Source: Opacimonas immobilis (GTDB lineage: Bacteria > Pseudomonadota > Gammaproteobacteria > Enterobacterales > Alteromonadaceae). From it: DNA of 64,000 nt. The notes beneath the pieces are model-generated. The model made no database searches, was not told where the DNA came from, and saw nothing but the letters and a program-made list of their open reading frames with translations. Every line of letters starts with the position of its first letter. Positions within the stretch are counted from its first letter, which is position 1. Location of the stretch: the NCBI RefSeq assembly GCF_048282545.1, contig NZ_CP182485.1, positions 930,001-994,000 of the forward strand, read 5' to 3'. Of this stretch, positions 50,971 through 59,799 are shown piece by piece. The translations under genes and the position numbers were made by a program.

Positions 50971-51987
50971 TTAGAACTGGAAATTAGCATTGTCGCCAAA
51001 GAACCCCTCAAAGCGCAATGCTAGGCCATAAGAGCGACGAAAGTCTTCTTCTTTTAACCAGAGCACAAACGGCTCAATTTCAAAAAATAACCAAGGGCGC
51101 AGCGGATTACTGCGCAGTTTCGCACTCATATAAATATGCTCAGTATGCATGTTTGGCCTCGAGAAACCTTGAGCATAAGCATTCAGTACAAATGTTGATT
51201 GAGCCGACAAGCGATAGTATCGCTGAGCTTCAATGTTCCACTTGAACCGATTGGTCTTATCCTCAAAATACCAGCGATGACTGAATCGGTCTAACTTAGT
51301 ACCAGTGCGTTCTAACAACAATGAAGCCCCAGCTTCGGTACCCCAACCATCTCGGTTATAGTAATAGACTCGACCTTCATATAACAAATTCATTTTTGGT
51401 GAAAAGCGATGATAGTCTTGGTATGTACTGCGGGCAAATACTTGGTCACGTCGCCCAAAACCCACGCGATAGCTGATTTTGTCATTGCGTGGACTAAAGT
51501 ACCTTAATGCGAGAGTGGTGTTATCTTTTTGAGTTTGCAGTTCTCGACTGACATTCAGTGCGTCATCTAGGTAATTATCCTCATCATCACTGAGTAACAC
51601 ATCCACTTTATGCTTCAATGATGGCAGTCGCAATCCTATTTTGAATCTCGGTTCGATATTACTCCAATCTCCACTGCGTGGCTCCCAGCCTAAGCGTACC
51701 TTACCGTACGCACTTGCCTTATCACTCGGTAAGTCAGTTGGAGAAAACCAGGCATCTAACGTCTGAGCTTGTAAATGAAAGGTTTGGGTAATATTGCGTT
51801 GCCAGTCGTCAAACCATTGTTCATCGGTGTTCGATAAGTGGGTGAAAGGCGCTTCTGTGGGGTAAGACTTGGCTGGACTCTCATTTGCCGAAGCAGAGTT
51901 AAAAACAACACCAAATACGCAATACGCCAGCACACTGATGCAGCGTAAAAGCTTCATTGAGGTAAGACATGTTTTGCAACGATTCAT
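50971..51987 (-). CDS. Predicted outer membrane beta-barrel protein, unknown function
   Basis: A 338-residue exported protein. The signal peptide ends near NSASA|NES (about residue 35). The mature part is rich in alternating aromatic strands with charged turns (ISYRVGFGRRDQVFARS, MNLLYEGRVYYYNRDGWGTEAGASLLLERTG) and ends in a terminal Phe (NANFQF), as expected for BAM-inserted barrels. I recognise no family. The start is uncertain: ATG at 51987 or the Met ten residues in (51957), which gives a more compact signal peptide. It lies between ubiB and tatA, on the opposite strand, perhaps sharing the tatA upstream region. Confidence 0.75.
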   Translation of the reverse strand: MNRCKTCLTSMKLLRCISVLAYCVFGVVFNSASANESPAKSYPTEAPFTHLSNTDEQWFDDWQRNITQTFHLQAQTLDAWFSPTDLPSDKASAYGKVRLGWEPRSGDWSNIEPRFKIGLRLPSLKHKVDVLLSDDEDNYLDDALNVSRELQTQKDNTTLALRYFSPRNDKISYRVGFGRRDQVFARSTYQDYHRFSPKMNLLYEGRVYYYNRDGWGTEAGASLLLERTGTKLDRFSHRWYFEDKTNRFKWNIEAQRYYRLSAQSTFVLNAYAQGFSRPNMHTEHIYMSAKLRSNPLRPWLFFEIEPFVLWLKEEDFRRSYGLALRFEGFFGDNANFQF

Positions 51988-52096
51988 TTTAATACTATAT
52001 CAGTCGTAACAATTGAAACATAATGTTTATTTCACATGAAATCTACTGATAACTCACATATAATCATAGCAATTCAATTGTTTAAAGGGATCCGAC

Positions 52097-52324
52097 ATGG
52101 GCGGAATTAGCATATGGCAGTTACTGATCATCGCATTAATTGTGATTTTGTTATTTGGAAGCAAAAAGCTAAGAGGCTTGGGCGGTGACCTTGGTGACGC
52201 TGTGAAAGGTTTCAAAAAAGCGGTCAATGAAGACAATAATGATGCTGACTTCACGCCCGAGCAGCTCGAAGCGCAACAAAAACAACAAGCACAAGCAACC
52301 AAGAAAACTGAGCAAAAAGACTAG
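52097..52324 (+). CDS. tatA: Sec-independent translocase subunit TatA
   Basis: A 75-residue Tat pore subunit. One N-terminal transmembrane helix (GISIWQLLIIALIVILLFGS) is followed by the FGSKKL hinge, an amphipathic helix (GLGGDLGDAVKGFKKAV) and an acidic/Gln-rich tail. Its TAG shares a base with the GTG start of tatB. Confidence 0.96.
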   Translation: MGGISIWQLLIIALIVILLFGSKKLRGLGGDLGDAVKGFKKAVNEDNNDADFTPEQLEAQQKQQAQATKKTEQKD

Positions 52325-52665
52325 TGTTTGATATTGGTTTTTGGGAGCTTCTTGTCATAGGTATTATGGCGCTGTTGGTTTTAGGCCCACAGCGTTTACC
52401 CGGTGCCATCCGCAGTACGTTAGGGACGGTGCGAAAAGTCAAACAAGCAGCATCAGGATTTAAATCTGAAATGGAAGAACAATTACGGATCCATGAGTTG
52501 CACGAAAACCTGCGCAAAGCTGAAGAACAAGGCTTCAAAAACCTCGATCCTGAATTACAAAAAAGTGTTGATGAACTCAAAGCCGCGGCTCAATCTGTAC
52601 ATCAACCTTACAAATCTTCTACGGTAAACCCCCTCGAGCCCGAACAAGATGACAGAAAGCAATAA
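52324..52665 (+). CDS. tatB: Sec-independent translocase subunit TatB
   Basis: A 113-residue Tat receptor subunit. MFDIGFWELLVIGIMALLVLGPQRLP is the typical N-terminus, with the conserved Glu in the membrane helix and a GPxRLP hinge, followed by a long amphipathic helix. The start is GTG at 52324, overlapping the tatA stop. Its end overlaps tatC by 17 bases. Confidence 0.96.
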   Translation: MFDIGFWELLVIGIMALLVLGPQRLPGAIRSTLGTVRKVKQAASGFKSEMEEQLRIHELHENLRKAEEQGFKNLDPELQKSVDELKAAAQSVHQPYKSSTVNPLEPEQDDRKQ

Positions 52666-53392
52666 CCTCATCGCCCATCTGATTGAACTCAGATCGCGCA
52701 TTTTGAAAATGCTACTGAGTGTTTTAGTGGTCTTTCTGGCTCTGGCATATTTTGCGCAAGACATCTATCACTGGCTCGCCAGTCCTTTACTTGCGGTTAT
52801 GCCAGAAGGCAGCAATATGATTGCCACCGATGTGGCATCGCCTTTTTTTACACCGTTTAAACTGACTATAGTAGTGAGTTTTTTTATTGCAATCCCATAT
52901 ATTCTTTACCAGTTATGGGCGTTTATTGCACCGGGACTTTACCGTAACGAAAAGCGACTCGTCGCACCTTTACTGCTTACCTCCACACTTTTATTTTATG
53001 GCGGAATGGCTTTCGCATACTATATTGTATTTCCTTTGGCCTTTGCCTTTTTTAGTTCAGTGGCACCGGAAGGTGTCGTCATTAGCACCGATATCAGTAG
53101 TTATCTTAACTTTGTTCTCAAAATTTTGTTTGCGTTTGGTGTGTCGTTTGAAATCCCAATTGTGATTATTGTCATGCTGTGGACCGGCGCTACAACAGCG
53201 GAAAATCTTCGGGCCAAACGTGCCTATGTGATTGTAGGTGCATTTGTGATCGGTATGTTGATGACGCCACCGGATGTTATTTCGCAAACTTTATTGGCCG
53301 TACCCATGTGGTTACTCTATGAATTAGGCATCATTGTTGGTAGCATCTATACCCGAAAGGCGTCAGATACAAGCGACACCCAAGACGCCTGA
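52649..53392 (+). CDS. tatC: Sec-independent translocase subunit TatC
   Basis: A 247-residue inner membrane protein with six helices that recognises twin-arginine signal peptides together with TatB. LIAHLIELRSRILKMLL (about 7-23), the conserved FAPGLYRNEKRL-like IAPGLYRNEKRL and FGVSFEIPIVI are diagnostic, and MTPPDVISQ marks the last loop. Together with tatA and tatB this is a full system that exports folded cofactor proteins. Confidence 0.97.
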   Translation: MTESNNLIAHLIELRSRILKMLLSVLVVFLALAYFAQDIYHWLASPLLAVMPEGSNMIATDVASPFFTPFKLTIVVSFFIAIPYILYQLWAFIAPGLYRNEKRLVAPLLLTSTLLFYGGMAFAYYIVFPLAFAFFSSVAPEGVVISTDISSYLNFVLKILFAFGVSFEIPIVIIVMLWTGATTAENLRAKRAYVIVGAFVIGMLMTPPDVISQTLLAVPMWLLYELGIIVGSIYTRKASDTSDTQDA

Positions 53393-53443
53393 GATATGAT
53401 AATAATAACGTTTTCAGACTAGAAAAAAGTGAAAGAGCCGCTT

Positions 53444-54004
53444 ATGTTACGCAAACCAATTATTCTAATGACCATTGCATGGTCAACTCTTGTTCTACCA
53501 CAATCAGTTTATGCTGATCAATCCGTTGCTGAAGCAGTAAAACAATGCGCACAAACCCAAAATAGCTTACAACGCTTAGTGTGTTTTGATGGCATTGCTT
53601 CGCGTCTACAAGATTATTCAGATGACGTTCTACCACGAGCTCGAGTAACGCCCAGTGCCCCTGCTAATGTAGCAGCCCAAGTACCACCTGCGACCTCAGC
53701 AATGCCAACAAGCCCTGCAAATGCAGCGGATTTGCCGTTTGAACCAAACAATAGAGTGGAGGACTTTGGTCGCGTCGAAATCGTCAAAGACACTTTGTTA
53801 GCCTCAGTTACTGCGTTGACATACGACCGTAACGATTATTTTACAGTAACGCTCAATAACGGCCAAATGTGGCGCCAAACCGAAGTCAGTCGGATTAAAA
53901 TCGATGTGGGTGACCGCATTGAAATTGAAGAAGGCGTCTTTGGCAGTTTTATTTTGACTTCTGAGGCTTCGAACCGGACGGCAAGAGTGAAGCGAGTGAA
54001 ATAG
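53444..54004 (+). CDS. Small exported protein upstream of hemB
   Basis: A 186-residue protein with a signal peptide (MLRKPIILMTIAW...SVYA|DQS). Near the mature N-terminus, QCAQTQNSLQRLVCFDGIA has a spaced Cys pair in a pattern seen in small periplasmic proteins such as VasI-like ones. Then come a Pro/Ala-rich linker and a C-terminal beta-rich domain (about 115-186; YFTVTLNNGQMWRQTEVSRIKIDVGDRIEIEEG). I use the ATG at 53444, since an upstream GTG adds residues before the signal peptide. It lies three bases before hemB. Function unknown. Confidence 0.75.
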   Translation: MLRKPIILMTIAWSTLVLPQSVYADQSVAEAVKQCAQTQNSLQRLVCFDGIASRLQDYSDDVLPRARVTPSAPANVAAQVPPATSAMPTSPANAADLPFEPNNRVEDFGRVEIVKDTLLASVTALTYDRNDYFTVTLNNGQMWRQTEVSRIKIDVGDRIEIEEGVFGSFILTSEASNRTARVKRVK

Positions 54005-54007
54005 TTC

Positions 54008-55009
54008 ATGGCTGTAAAATTGACTTTCCCCAACTCGCGTCCACGTCGTTTACGATTAAATGACAATATCAGAGCGTTAGTGCAAGAACACAGTTTGTCG
54101 GTAAGCGACTTTATCTATCCCATGTTTGTCAGAGAAGGGGAAGGTGAAATTGAGCCAATTACGTCAATGCCGGATGTGTATCGTTATTCTATAGATACTT
54201 TGTTAGTTCGCCTTGCCGATGTGGTGGCACTTGGTATTCCTGCGATTGCTTTGTTTCCAGTTACACCTATGTCAGCTAAATCATTGGATGCCGCAGCAGC
54301 GTTTGCTACCGATGGCCTTGCCCAACGTGCAGTTCGGGCTATTAAGGCTCAATTTCCAGATCTTCTGGTCATTACCGATGTAGCATTAGATCCGTTCACT
54401 ACCCATGGACAAGACGGAATTATTGATGACTCGGGTTATGTACTAAATGACGAAACAACCGAGATTTTGGTTAAGCAAGCCCTATCTCATGCCCGAGCCG
54501 GGGCCGATGTCGTAGCGCCTTCCGATATGATGGATGGGCGAATTAGGGCAATCCGCGATGCCCTAGAAGCTGAACGCTTTATTCACACCAATATTATGGC
54601 CTATTCAGCCAAATATGCGTCTAGCTATTATGGGCCGTTTCGTGATGCGGTCGGCTCAGCTAGCAATCTAAAGGGTGGGAACAAATTCACTTATCAAATG
54701 GATCCGGCTAATTCAGATGAAGCTTTAAAAGAAATCGCGTTGGATTTGCAAGAGGGCGCGGATATGGTCATGGTCAAACCGGGAATGCCATATTTAGACA
54801 TCGTTCGTCGCGTAAAAGACGAATTCAAAGTACCAACCTTTGCCTATCAGGTGAGTGGTGAATACGCCATGCACCAAGCTGCTTTTGCTCAAGGCTGGTT
54901 GCAACGTGAAGCAGTAATTCTTGAATCACTGCTGTGTTTTAAGCGCGCTGGAGCGGATGGAATATTAACGTATTTTGCAGCCCAAGCCGCAGAGATATTA
55001 CAAAATTAG
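54008..55009 (+). CDS. hemB: Delta-aminolevulinic acid dehydratase (porphobilinogen synthase), Mg-type
   Basis: A 333-residue enzyme that condenses two ALA molecules to porphobilinogen for heme. Active-site lysines lie in MAYSAKYASSYYGPFRDA and VMVKPGMPYLD. The metal-binding site reads DVALDPFTTHGQDG, lacking the cysteines of the zinc-dependent E. coli enzyme. This is the form in Pseudomonas-like enzymes that use Mg2+. The start is ATG at 54008. It is convergent with gppA, six bases apart. Confidence 0.96.
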   Translation: MAVKLTFPNSRPRRLRLNDNIRALVQEHSLSVSDFIYPMFVREGEGEIEPITSMPDVYRYSIDTLLVRLADVVALGIPAIALFPVTPMSAKSLDAAAAFATDGLAQRAVRAIKAQFPDLLVITDVALDPFTTHGQDGIIDDSGYVLNDETTEILVKQALSHARAGADVVAPSDMMDGRIRAIRDALEAERFIHTNIMAYSAKYASSYYGPFRDAVGSASNLKGGNKFTYQMDPANSDEALKEIALDLQEGADMVMVKPGMPYLDIVRRVKDEFKVPTFAYQVSGEYAMHQAAFAQGWLQREAVILESLLCFKRAGADGILTYFAAQAAEILQN

Positions 55010-55014
55010 GGTTA

Positions 55015-56559
55015 TTACACCGCTGCGATTTCAATGCTTTCAATAGTCAAATGCCATTTTGCTTTGTGTTGTAACCAAGCTTCGTTAGCTAGTTCAGCTT
55101 GCACTAGTTTGTTGTTGTTTAACCACATTTGGTCAATCTGAATGGTCCAACTATCATCTTGTATGGCTAACCTGATGTTGGCGTCGTGGAGTAAACTCGG
55201 GGCATGGTTGCGTTTTATATGTAATATGGTCGCAAGCCGTAATATTCTGATCATTGCCAATATGTCTTTACTCAAACTTGCCGGAAAACCATCACTACAG
55301 AAAAGGTTAACATCACCTTTGTGATTGCCAATGATTGCGGCGATGCATTCTTTTTGTAACTTGGTGAATCCGGCTAATTCATGGTGCATTAAGATATATT
55401 GAGCATGCACTTGTTGGTTTTTGTAGCCGATGTGCAAGCCAATCTCATGTAACATGCCAGCGGTATACAACAAGGTGCGGCTGTCGAGGGAGCAGATATT
55501 ACTTTGTTCACAAAACTGTTGATATAAGCCAAGGGCGGTATGCGTAACTTGTTGTGCTTGTAATGGTTGAATATGAAATTGTTTGACGCAACGTGTTATG
55601 GTTTGATGGCGGCGATCATCTAAAGGTTGGTCTTCGATCATTCCGTAAATCAGTCCTTCTCGAAGAGCTCCGCCTGCTAGATTCATTGAATCAATATCCA
55701 AGCTTTCAAATAAGGCAATCAAAATGGCGAGGCCACTAGGAAAGATAGCTTGTCTCGACTCAGCTAAACCGGTAATTTCTAGCTCATCTAGATGGTTATA
55801 TGCTGTACACTGACGCTTTAGTTCATCTAAATAGCTAAGGCGTATTGCATCTTTATTACCCTGTCCTTGTAATATCTCGACGATGGCTTGTGGAGTACCA
55901 GATGCCCCTAAACACAAGTCAAAATCAAAGCATTTAAATGATGCTAGATGTGGCTGAAGGATTTTTTTTGCTGAATCGATGGCTTGTGTAAACGCCTTAC
56001 CACTGATTTCACCATTAGCAAAATAGCGTTCAGTGAAAGTGACACAACCCATGTCGAAGCTGTGCAAATGAATGGGAACCGTATCTCTACCAAGGATCAC
56101 CTCAGTACTTGCTCCACCAATATCAATGACCAAAGTGTTACCCTTGGTCGCAGAGGTAAATGCTACCCCGCGATAGATTTCTTCAGCCTCTTCAAGCCCA
56201 GAGATAACGTTGATTTTGTGTTCGAGGATCTGCTCAGCTTGAACCACAAACTGTTGTGCATTATTAGCCAAACGCAAGGTGGCGGTTGCGACGATTTTGA
56301 TGTTTTGCGCAGGAATGTCTTTTAAGCGGTCTGCAAAGGTGTGTAAACAGTCCCATCCGCGTTGCATAGACTCTTCTGACAACATATTCTGGGCATTGAG
56401 TCCTGCAGCGAGTTGGACTTTTTGTTTTACTTTGGAGACGATCTGCACATTGCCGTTTACCACGTGGACCACCACAAGATGAAAGCTATTCGAACCCATA
56501 TCAACGGCTGCGAAGTATTCACCTTGAGGTTGTAACGTGGTCAAATCTTGATGTCGCAT
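55015..56559 (-). CDS. gppA: Exopolyphosphatase / guanosine pentaphosphate phosphohydrolase
   Basis: A 514-residue sugar-kinase-fold phosphatase of the Ppx/GppA family. Phosphate-binding loops are AVDMGSNSFHLVVV (about 17-30) and VIDIGGASTEVILG (about 140-153). A C-terminal HD-like domain contains LLYTAGMLHEIGLHIGY and QYILMHHELAG. I start at the ATG at 56559 (MRHQDLTTLQPQGEYFA), since a longer reading would overlap rhlB. The rhlB-gppA order equals that in E. coli and favours GppA over Ppx, but sequence alone does not separate the two. Confidence 0.9.
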   Translation of the reverse strand: MRHQDLTTLQPQGEYFAAVDMGSNSFHLVVVHVVNGNVQIVSKVKQKVQLAAGLNAQNMLSEESMQRGWDCLHTFADRLKDIPAQNIKIVATATLRLANNAQQFVVQAEQILEHKINVISGLEEAEEIYRGVAFTSATKGNTLVIDIGGASTEVILGRDTVPIHLHSFDMGCVTFTERYFANGEISGKAFTQAIDSAKKILQPHLASFKCFDFDLCLGASGTPQAIVEILQGQGNKDAIRLSYLDELKRQCTAYNHLDELEITGLAESRQAIFPSGLAILIALFESLDIDSMNLAGGALREGLIYGMIEDQPLDDRRHQTITRCVKQFHIQPLQAQQVTHTALGLYQQFCEQSNICSLDSRTLLYTAGMLHEIGLHIGYKNQQVHAQYILMHHELAGFTKLQKECIAAIIGNHKGDVNLFCSDGFPASLSKDILAMIRILRLATILHIKRNHAPSLLHDANIRLAIQDDSWTIQIDQMWLNNNKLVQAELANEAWLQHKAKWHLTIESIEIAAV

Positions 56560-56584
56560 AAGCTTTTTTGTATTTTTTGAAGGG

Positions 56585-57823
56585 CTATTTGTTAGCCCTT
56601 GGTTTGCGATGATTTGGCTTTCCATGGCGCTTCCTTGTCGTTGGTTTGGGGGCTTTTATGTCCGTTAAAAGCATTTCAGCATCATATTCACTTACTGGTA
56701 TTTGATGATCAATATACTCCTCTATAGCGGGTAAATTCAAGGCGTATTTTTCACAGGCAAAACTAATGGCGTGTCCAGTCTCTCCTGCACGACCTGTACG
56801 ACCAATGCGATGGACGTAATCTTCCGCATCATCAGGTAGATCATAGTTAAAGACATGGGACACTTTGTTTATATGAAGTCCACGAGCAGCCACATCAGTG
56901 GCGACTAAAAAGTCCAAATGCCCTTGAGTAAATTGTTGTAGTATTTGTAAGCGTTTCTTTTGCGGCACATCACCACTAAGTAAACCTACTCTGTGCCCAT
57001 CTGCTTTGAGCCAAGCGGTGACATTTTCACACTCGTGTTTGGTGTTGGCAAAGACCACAGCACGATCTGGCCATTCATCTTCGATCAGCGTCAACAGCAA
57101 GCGCATTTTGTCCTGGCCTGACGGATAGAACAACTCTTCTTGAATGCGTTCACCGGTTTTTTGTTCTGGTGCAACCTCAACATGAGTAGGGGTGTTCATA
57201 TGCTCATATGCGAGCTCCTGGACACGAAAACTTAAGGTTGCTGAAAACAACATACTCAAGCGTTGCGAGGGTTTTGGCATACGGCGAAACAAAAATCGAA
57301 TATCTTTAATAAAGCCCAGGTCGAACATACGATCTGCTTCATCGAGAACGGCAACTTCGATATGCTCTAAGCTGAAAGCTCCTTGCTTGTAAAAATCGAT
57401 AATCCGACCAGTTGTCCCAATAATGATATCGACACCGTTTTGTAATTGTTGACGTTGATTTTCGTATCCTTCGCCACCATATATCAAGCCACAAGATAGG
57501 CTAGTTTCTTGACTAAGTATTTTAGCATCACTGTGTATTTGGACGGCTAACTCACGAGTTGGAGCCATGATGATTGCTCTAGGTTTGCCATGAGTTGTCT
57601 CTTTTTCGAGCAATTTATGATAGGTTGCTACTAAAAAAGCAATGGTTTTGCCCGTTCCTGTTTGCGCTTGACCCGCAACGTCATTGCCTGCCAACAATGG
57701 GGGCAGTGCCATCGCCTGAATCGGTGTGCAGTGTTCAAAATTAGCTTTATTTAAAGCACTTTGTACCTTAATATTGATTGGCAAATCTTGGAATCGAGTA
57801 TCTGTTAAGTGAGTGTTTTGCAT
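56585..57823 (-). CDS. rhlB: ATP-dependent RNA helicase RhlB
   Basis: A 412-residue DEAD-box helicase, part of the RNA degradosome in relatives. The motifs appear in order: the Q motif TPIQAMALP, Walker A AQTGTGKT, PTRELA, DEADRMFD, SATLS, then RGLHIN and HRIGRTGRAGE. A basic C-terminus (KRHGKPNHRKPRANK) binds RNA. It is divergent from trxA, as in E. coli, and precedes gppA by 25 bases. Confidence 0.95.
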   Translation of the reverse strand: MQNTHLTDTRFQDLPINIKVQSALNKANFEHCTPIQAMALPPLLAGNDVAGQAQTGTGKTIAFLVATYHKLLEKETTHGKPRAIIMAPTRELAVQIHSDAKILSQETSLSCGLIYGGEGYENQRQQLQNGVDIIIGTTGRIIDFYKQGAFSLEHIEVAVLDEADRMFDLGFIKDIRFLFRRMPKPSQRLSMLFSATLSFRVQELAYEHMNTPTHVEVAPEQKTGERIQEELFYPSGQDKMRLLLTLIEDEWPDRAVVFANTKHECENVTAWLKADGHRVGLLSGDVPQKKRLQILQQFTQGHLDFLVATDVAARGLHINKVSHVFNYDLPDDAEDYVHRIGRTGRAGETGHAISFACEKYALNLPAIEEYIDHQIPVSEYDAEMLLTDIKAPKPTTRKRHGKPNHRKPRANK

Positions 57824-57911
57824 AATTTATTATGTTTTGACCTTGCATTATAATCAGATTCTTATAAAACTATGGTGAACAATTACTAGTTCATCTACAT
57901 TGGAGAAAAGA

Positions 57912-58238
57912 ATGAGCGACAAAATTATCACATTGTCTGATGATAAGTTCGAAGCAGATGTTATCAATGCTGAAGGCCCAGTCCTAGTTGATTTTTGGGC
58001 TGAATGGTGTGGCCCATGTAAAATGATTGCCCCTATTTTATCTGAAATTGCTGAAAGTTACGACGGTAAAGTCACAGTCGCTAAACTCAATGTTGATGAA
58101 AACAGTGAAACACCCCCTAAATATGGTATTCGCGGTATCCCAACCTTGTTGTTATTTAAAGGCGGTAGCGTTGTAGGAACTAAAGTTGGCGCATTATCTA
58201 AAACTCAATTAGAAGAGTTTTTAGCAGAACATATTTAA
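57912..58238 (+). CDS. trxA: Thioredoxin 1
   Basis: A 108-residue thiol-disulfide oxidoreductase. The active site WCGPCK is at about 32-37, followed by the cis-Pro loop GIRGIPTLLLF. The start is ATG at 57912 (MSDKIITLSDDKFEADV) with GGAG upstream. A TTG further upstream is in frame but precedes the ribosome-binding sequence. It is followed by a strong terminator and then rho. Confidence 0.97.
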   Translation: MSDKIITLSDDKFEADVINAEGPVLVDFWAEWCGPCKMIAPILSEIAESYDGKVTVAKLNVDENSETPPKYGIRGIPTLLLFKGGSVVGTKVGALSKTQLEEFLAEHI

Positions 58239-58263
58239 TGTTTTAGTTCTGCAAAGCTCAGTC

Positions 58264-58289
58264 AAACCCCTCGTGCATCGAGGGGTTTT
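58264..58289 (+). terminator. Rho-independent terminator of trxA
   Basis: A ten-base perfect stem AAACCCCTCG / CGAGGGGTTT with a five-base loop ends in Ts, 26 bases after trxA. It separates trxA from the rho leader. Confidence 0.92.
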
Positions 58290-58345
58290 GCATTTCTGTT
58301 ACAAAATACTTGTACACACATAAATTAAGTGTTAACTTTATTTTT

Positions 58346-58411
58346 ATGACTCAAGCAAGAGTTACACAGTACATCCTTCAACGCCTGTACTGTGCTATTC
58401 CCTGTTCTTAA
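58346..58411 (+). other. Candidate rho leader peptide and stem-loop
   Basis: In the 174-base rho leader, an ATG at 58346 opens a 21-codon frame (MTQARVTQYILQ... ending IPCS). It spans a perfect eight-base inverted repeat CACAGTAC / GTACTGTG (58365-58372 and 58387-58394). E. coli rho is autoregulated in a leader that also contains a short peptide frame (rhoL). No ribosome-binding sequence is obvious here, so translation is doubtful. Confidence 0.35.
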
Positions 58412-58463
58412 CCATAAATACTTTCAAGCTTAATAGCTAACCTACTTGCAGACCTATTCAACT

Positions 58464-59729
58464 ATGAATCTTACCGAATTAAAAAACAAACCCATCAGTA
58501 CCCTTGTTGCCCTTGCCGAAGAAATGGGCATTGAAAATATGGCGCGAGCTCGCAAACAAGACATTATCTTTTCAATCCTTAAGACGCATGCCAAAAGCGG
58601 AGAAGATATTTTCGGTGATGGGGTATTAGAGATACTGCAAGATGGCTTTGGATTTTTGCGCTCGGCTGACTCTTCGTATCTAGCGGGTCCTGACGATATT
58701 TATGTTTCACCTAGTCAAATTCGTCGTTTTAACTTGCGCACCGGTGATACGATTTCTGGGAAAATTCGCCCCCCAAAAGACAGTGAGCGTTATTTTGCAT
58801 TGCTCAAAATTCGCGAAGTCAACTATGACAAGCCTGAAAACTCGCGCAATAAGATTTTGTTCGAAAACTTAACGCCGCTGCATGCTAATGAGCGTTTGAC
58901 CATGGAGCGTGGTAACGGTAGTACCGAAGACATTACTGCACGTGTATTAGATTTAGCATCGCCGACCGGTAAGGGTCAACGTGGTCTGATTGTTGCGCCA
59001 CCTAAAGCGGGTAAAACCCTTTTACTTCAAAATATCGCGCAATCAATCGCGGCTAATCATCCTGAGTGCACCTTAATGGTACTGTTAATTGATGAGCGTC
59101 CGGAAGAAGTTACCGAGATGCAACGTCTGGTACAAGGTGAGGTGGTTGCATCAACGTTTGATGAGCCTGCTAATCGTCACGTTCAAGTGGCTGAAATGGT
59201 TATCGAAAAAGCCAAGCGCTTAGTAGAGCACAAAAAAGACGTAGTTATTCTGTTAGACTCGATAACTCGCCTTGCTCGTGCTTACAACACAGTAATACCT
59301 TCATCAGGTAAAGTCTTAACGGGTGGTGTGGATGCGAACGCATTACACAAACCAAAGCGTTTCTTTGGTGCTGCTCGCAACGTCGAAGAGGGTGGGAGCT
59401 TGACTATTATTGCAACGGCATTGATCGATACCGGCTCTAAGATGGATGAAGTGATTTACGAAGAATTTAAAGGTACGGGTAATATGGAATTACACCTGAA
59501 CCGTAAAATCGCTGAGAAGCGAGTCTTCCCGGCAATTGACTTCAACCGTTCTGGTACTCGCCGTGAAGAACTACTCACCTCTCAAGAAGAACTGCAAAAA
59601 ATGTGGATTTTGCGAAAAATCGTGCATGAAATGACGGAAATTGATGCAATGGAATTCCTTATTGGCCGCTTGGCGATGACCAAAACAAATGATGAGTTTT
59701 TTGAGGCCATGAAGCGTCAAAAAGGTTAA
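58464..59729 (+). CDS. rho: Transcription termination factor Rho
   Basis: A 421-residue hexameric RNA-DNA translocase. The N-terminal RNA-binding cold-shock-like domain (GDGVLEILQDGFGFLRS, about 46-62) is followed by the Walker A region GLIVAPPKAGKTLL (about 172-185), Walker B VVILLDSITRLARAYN (about 258) and the R-loop/Q-loop. The start is ATG at 58464 (MNLTELKNKPISTL). It probably autoregulates through its leader and ends in a shared terminator. Confidence 0.97.
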   Translation: MNLTELKNKPISTLVALAEEMGIENMARARKQDIIFSILKTHAKSGEDIFGDGVLEILQDGFGFLRSADSSYLAGPDDIYVSPSQIRRFNLRTGDTISGKIRPPKDSERYFALLKIREVNYDKPENSRNKILFENLTPLHANERLTMERGNGSTEDITARVLDLASPTGKGQRGLIVAPPKAGKTLLLQNIAQSIAANHPECTLMVLLIDERPEEVTEMQRLVQGEVVASTFDEPANRHVQVAEMVIEKAKRLVEHKKDVVILLDSITRLARAYNTVIPSSGKVLTGGVDANALHKPKRFFGAARNVEEGGSLTIIATALIDTGSKMDEVIYEEFKGTGNMELHLNRKIAEKRVFPAIDFNRSGTRREELLTSQEELQKMWILRKIVHEMTEIDAMEFLIGRLAMTKTNDEFFEAMKRQKG

Positions 59730-59752
59730 GTTATTTATTGCATAACCCCAAA

Positions 59753-59788
59753 AACCAAAAGCCCCTCACATTGAGGGGCTTTTTGGTT
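59753..59788. terminator. Bidirectional terminator between rho and the LysR gene
   Basis: A GC core GCCCCTCA / TGAGGGGC with a CAT loop is flanked by A-rich and T-rich arms (AACCAAAA / TTTTTGGTT). It gives a T-run on both strands for the convergent rho and LysR genes. Confidence 0.92.
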
Positions 59789-59799
59789 GTGTAAATAAG

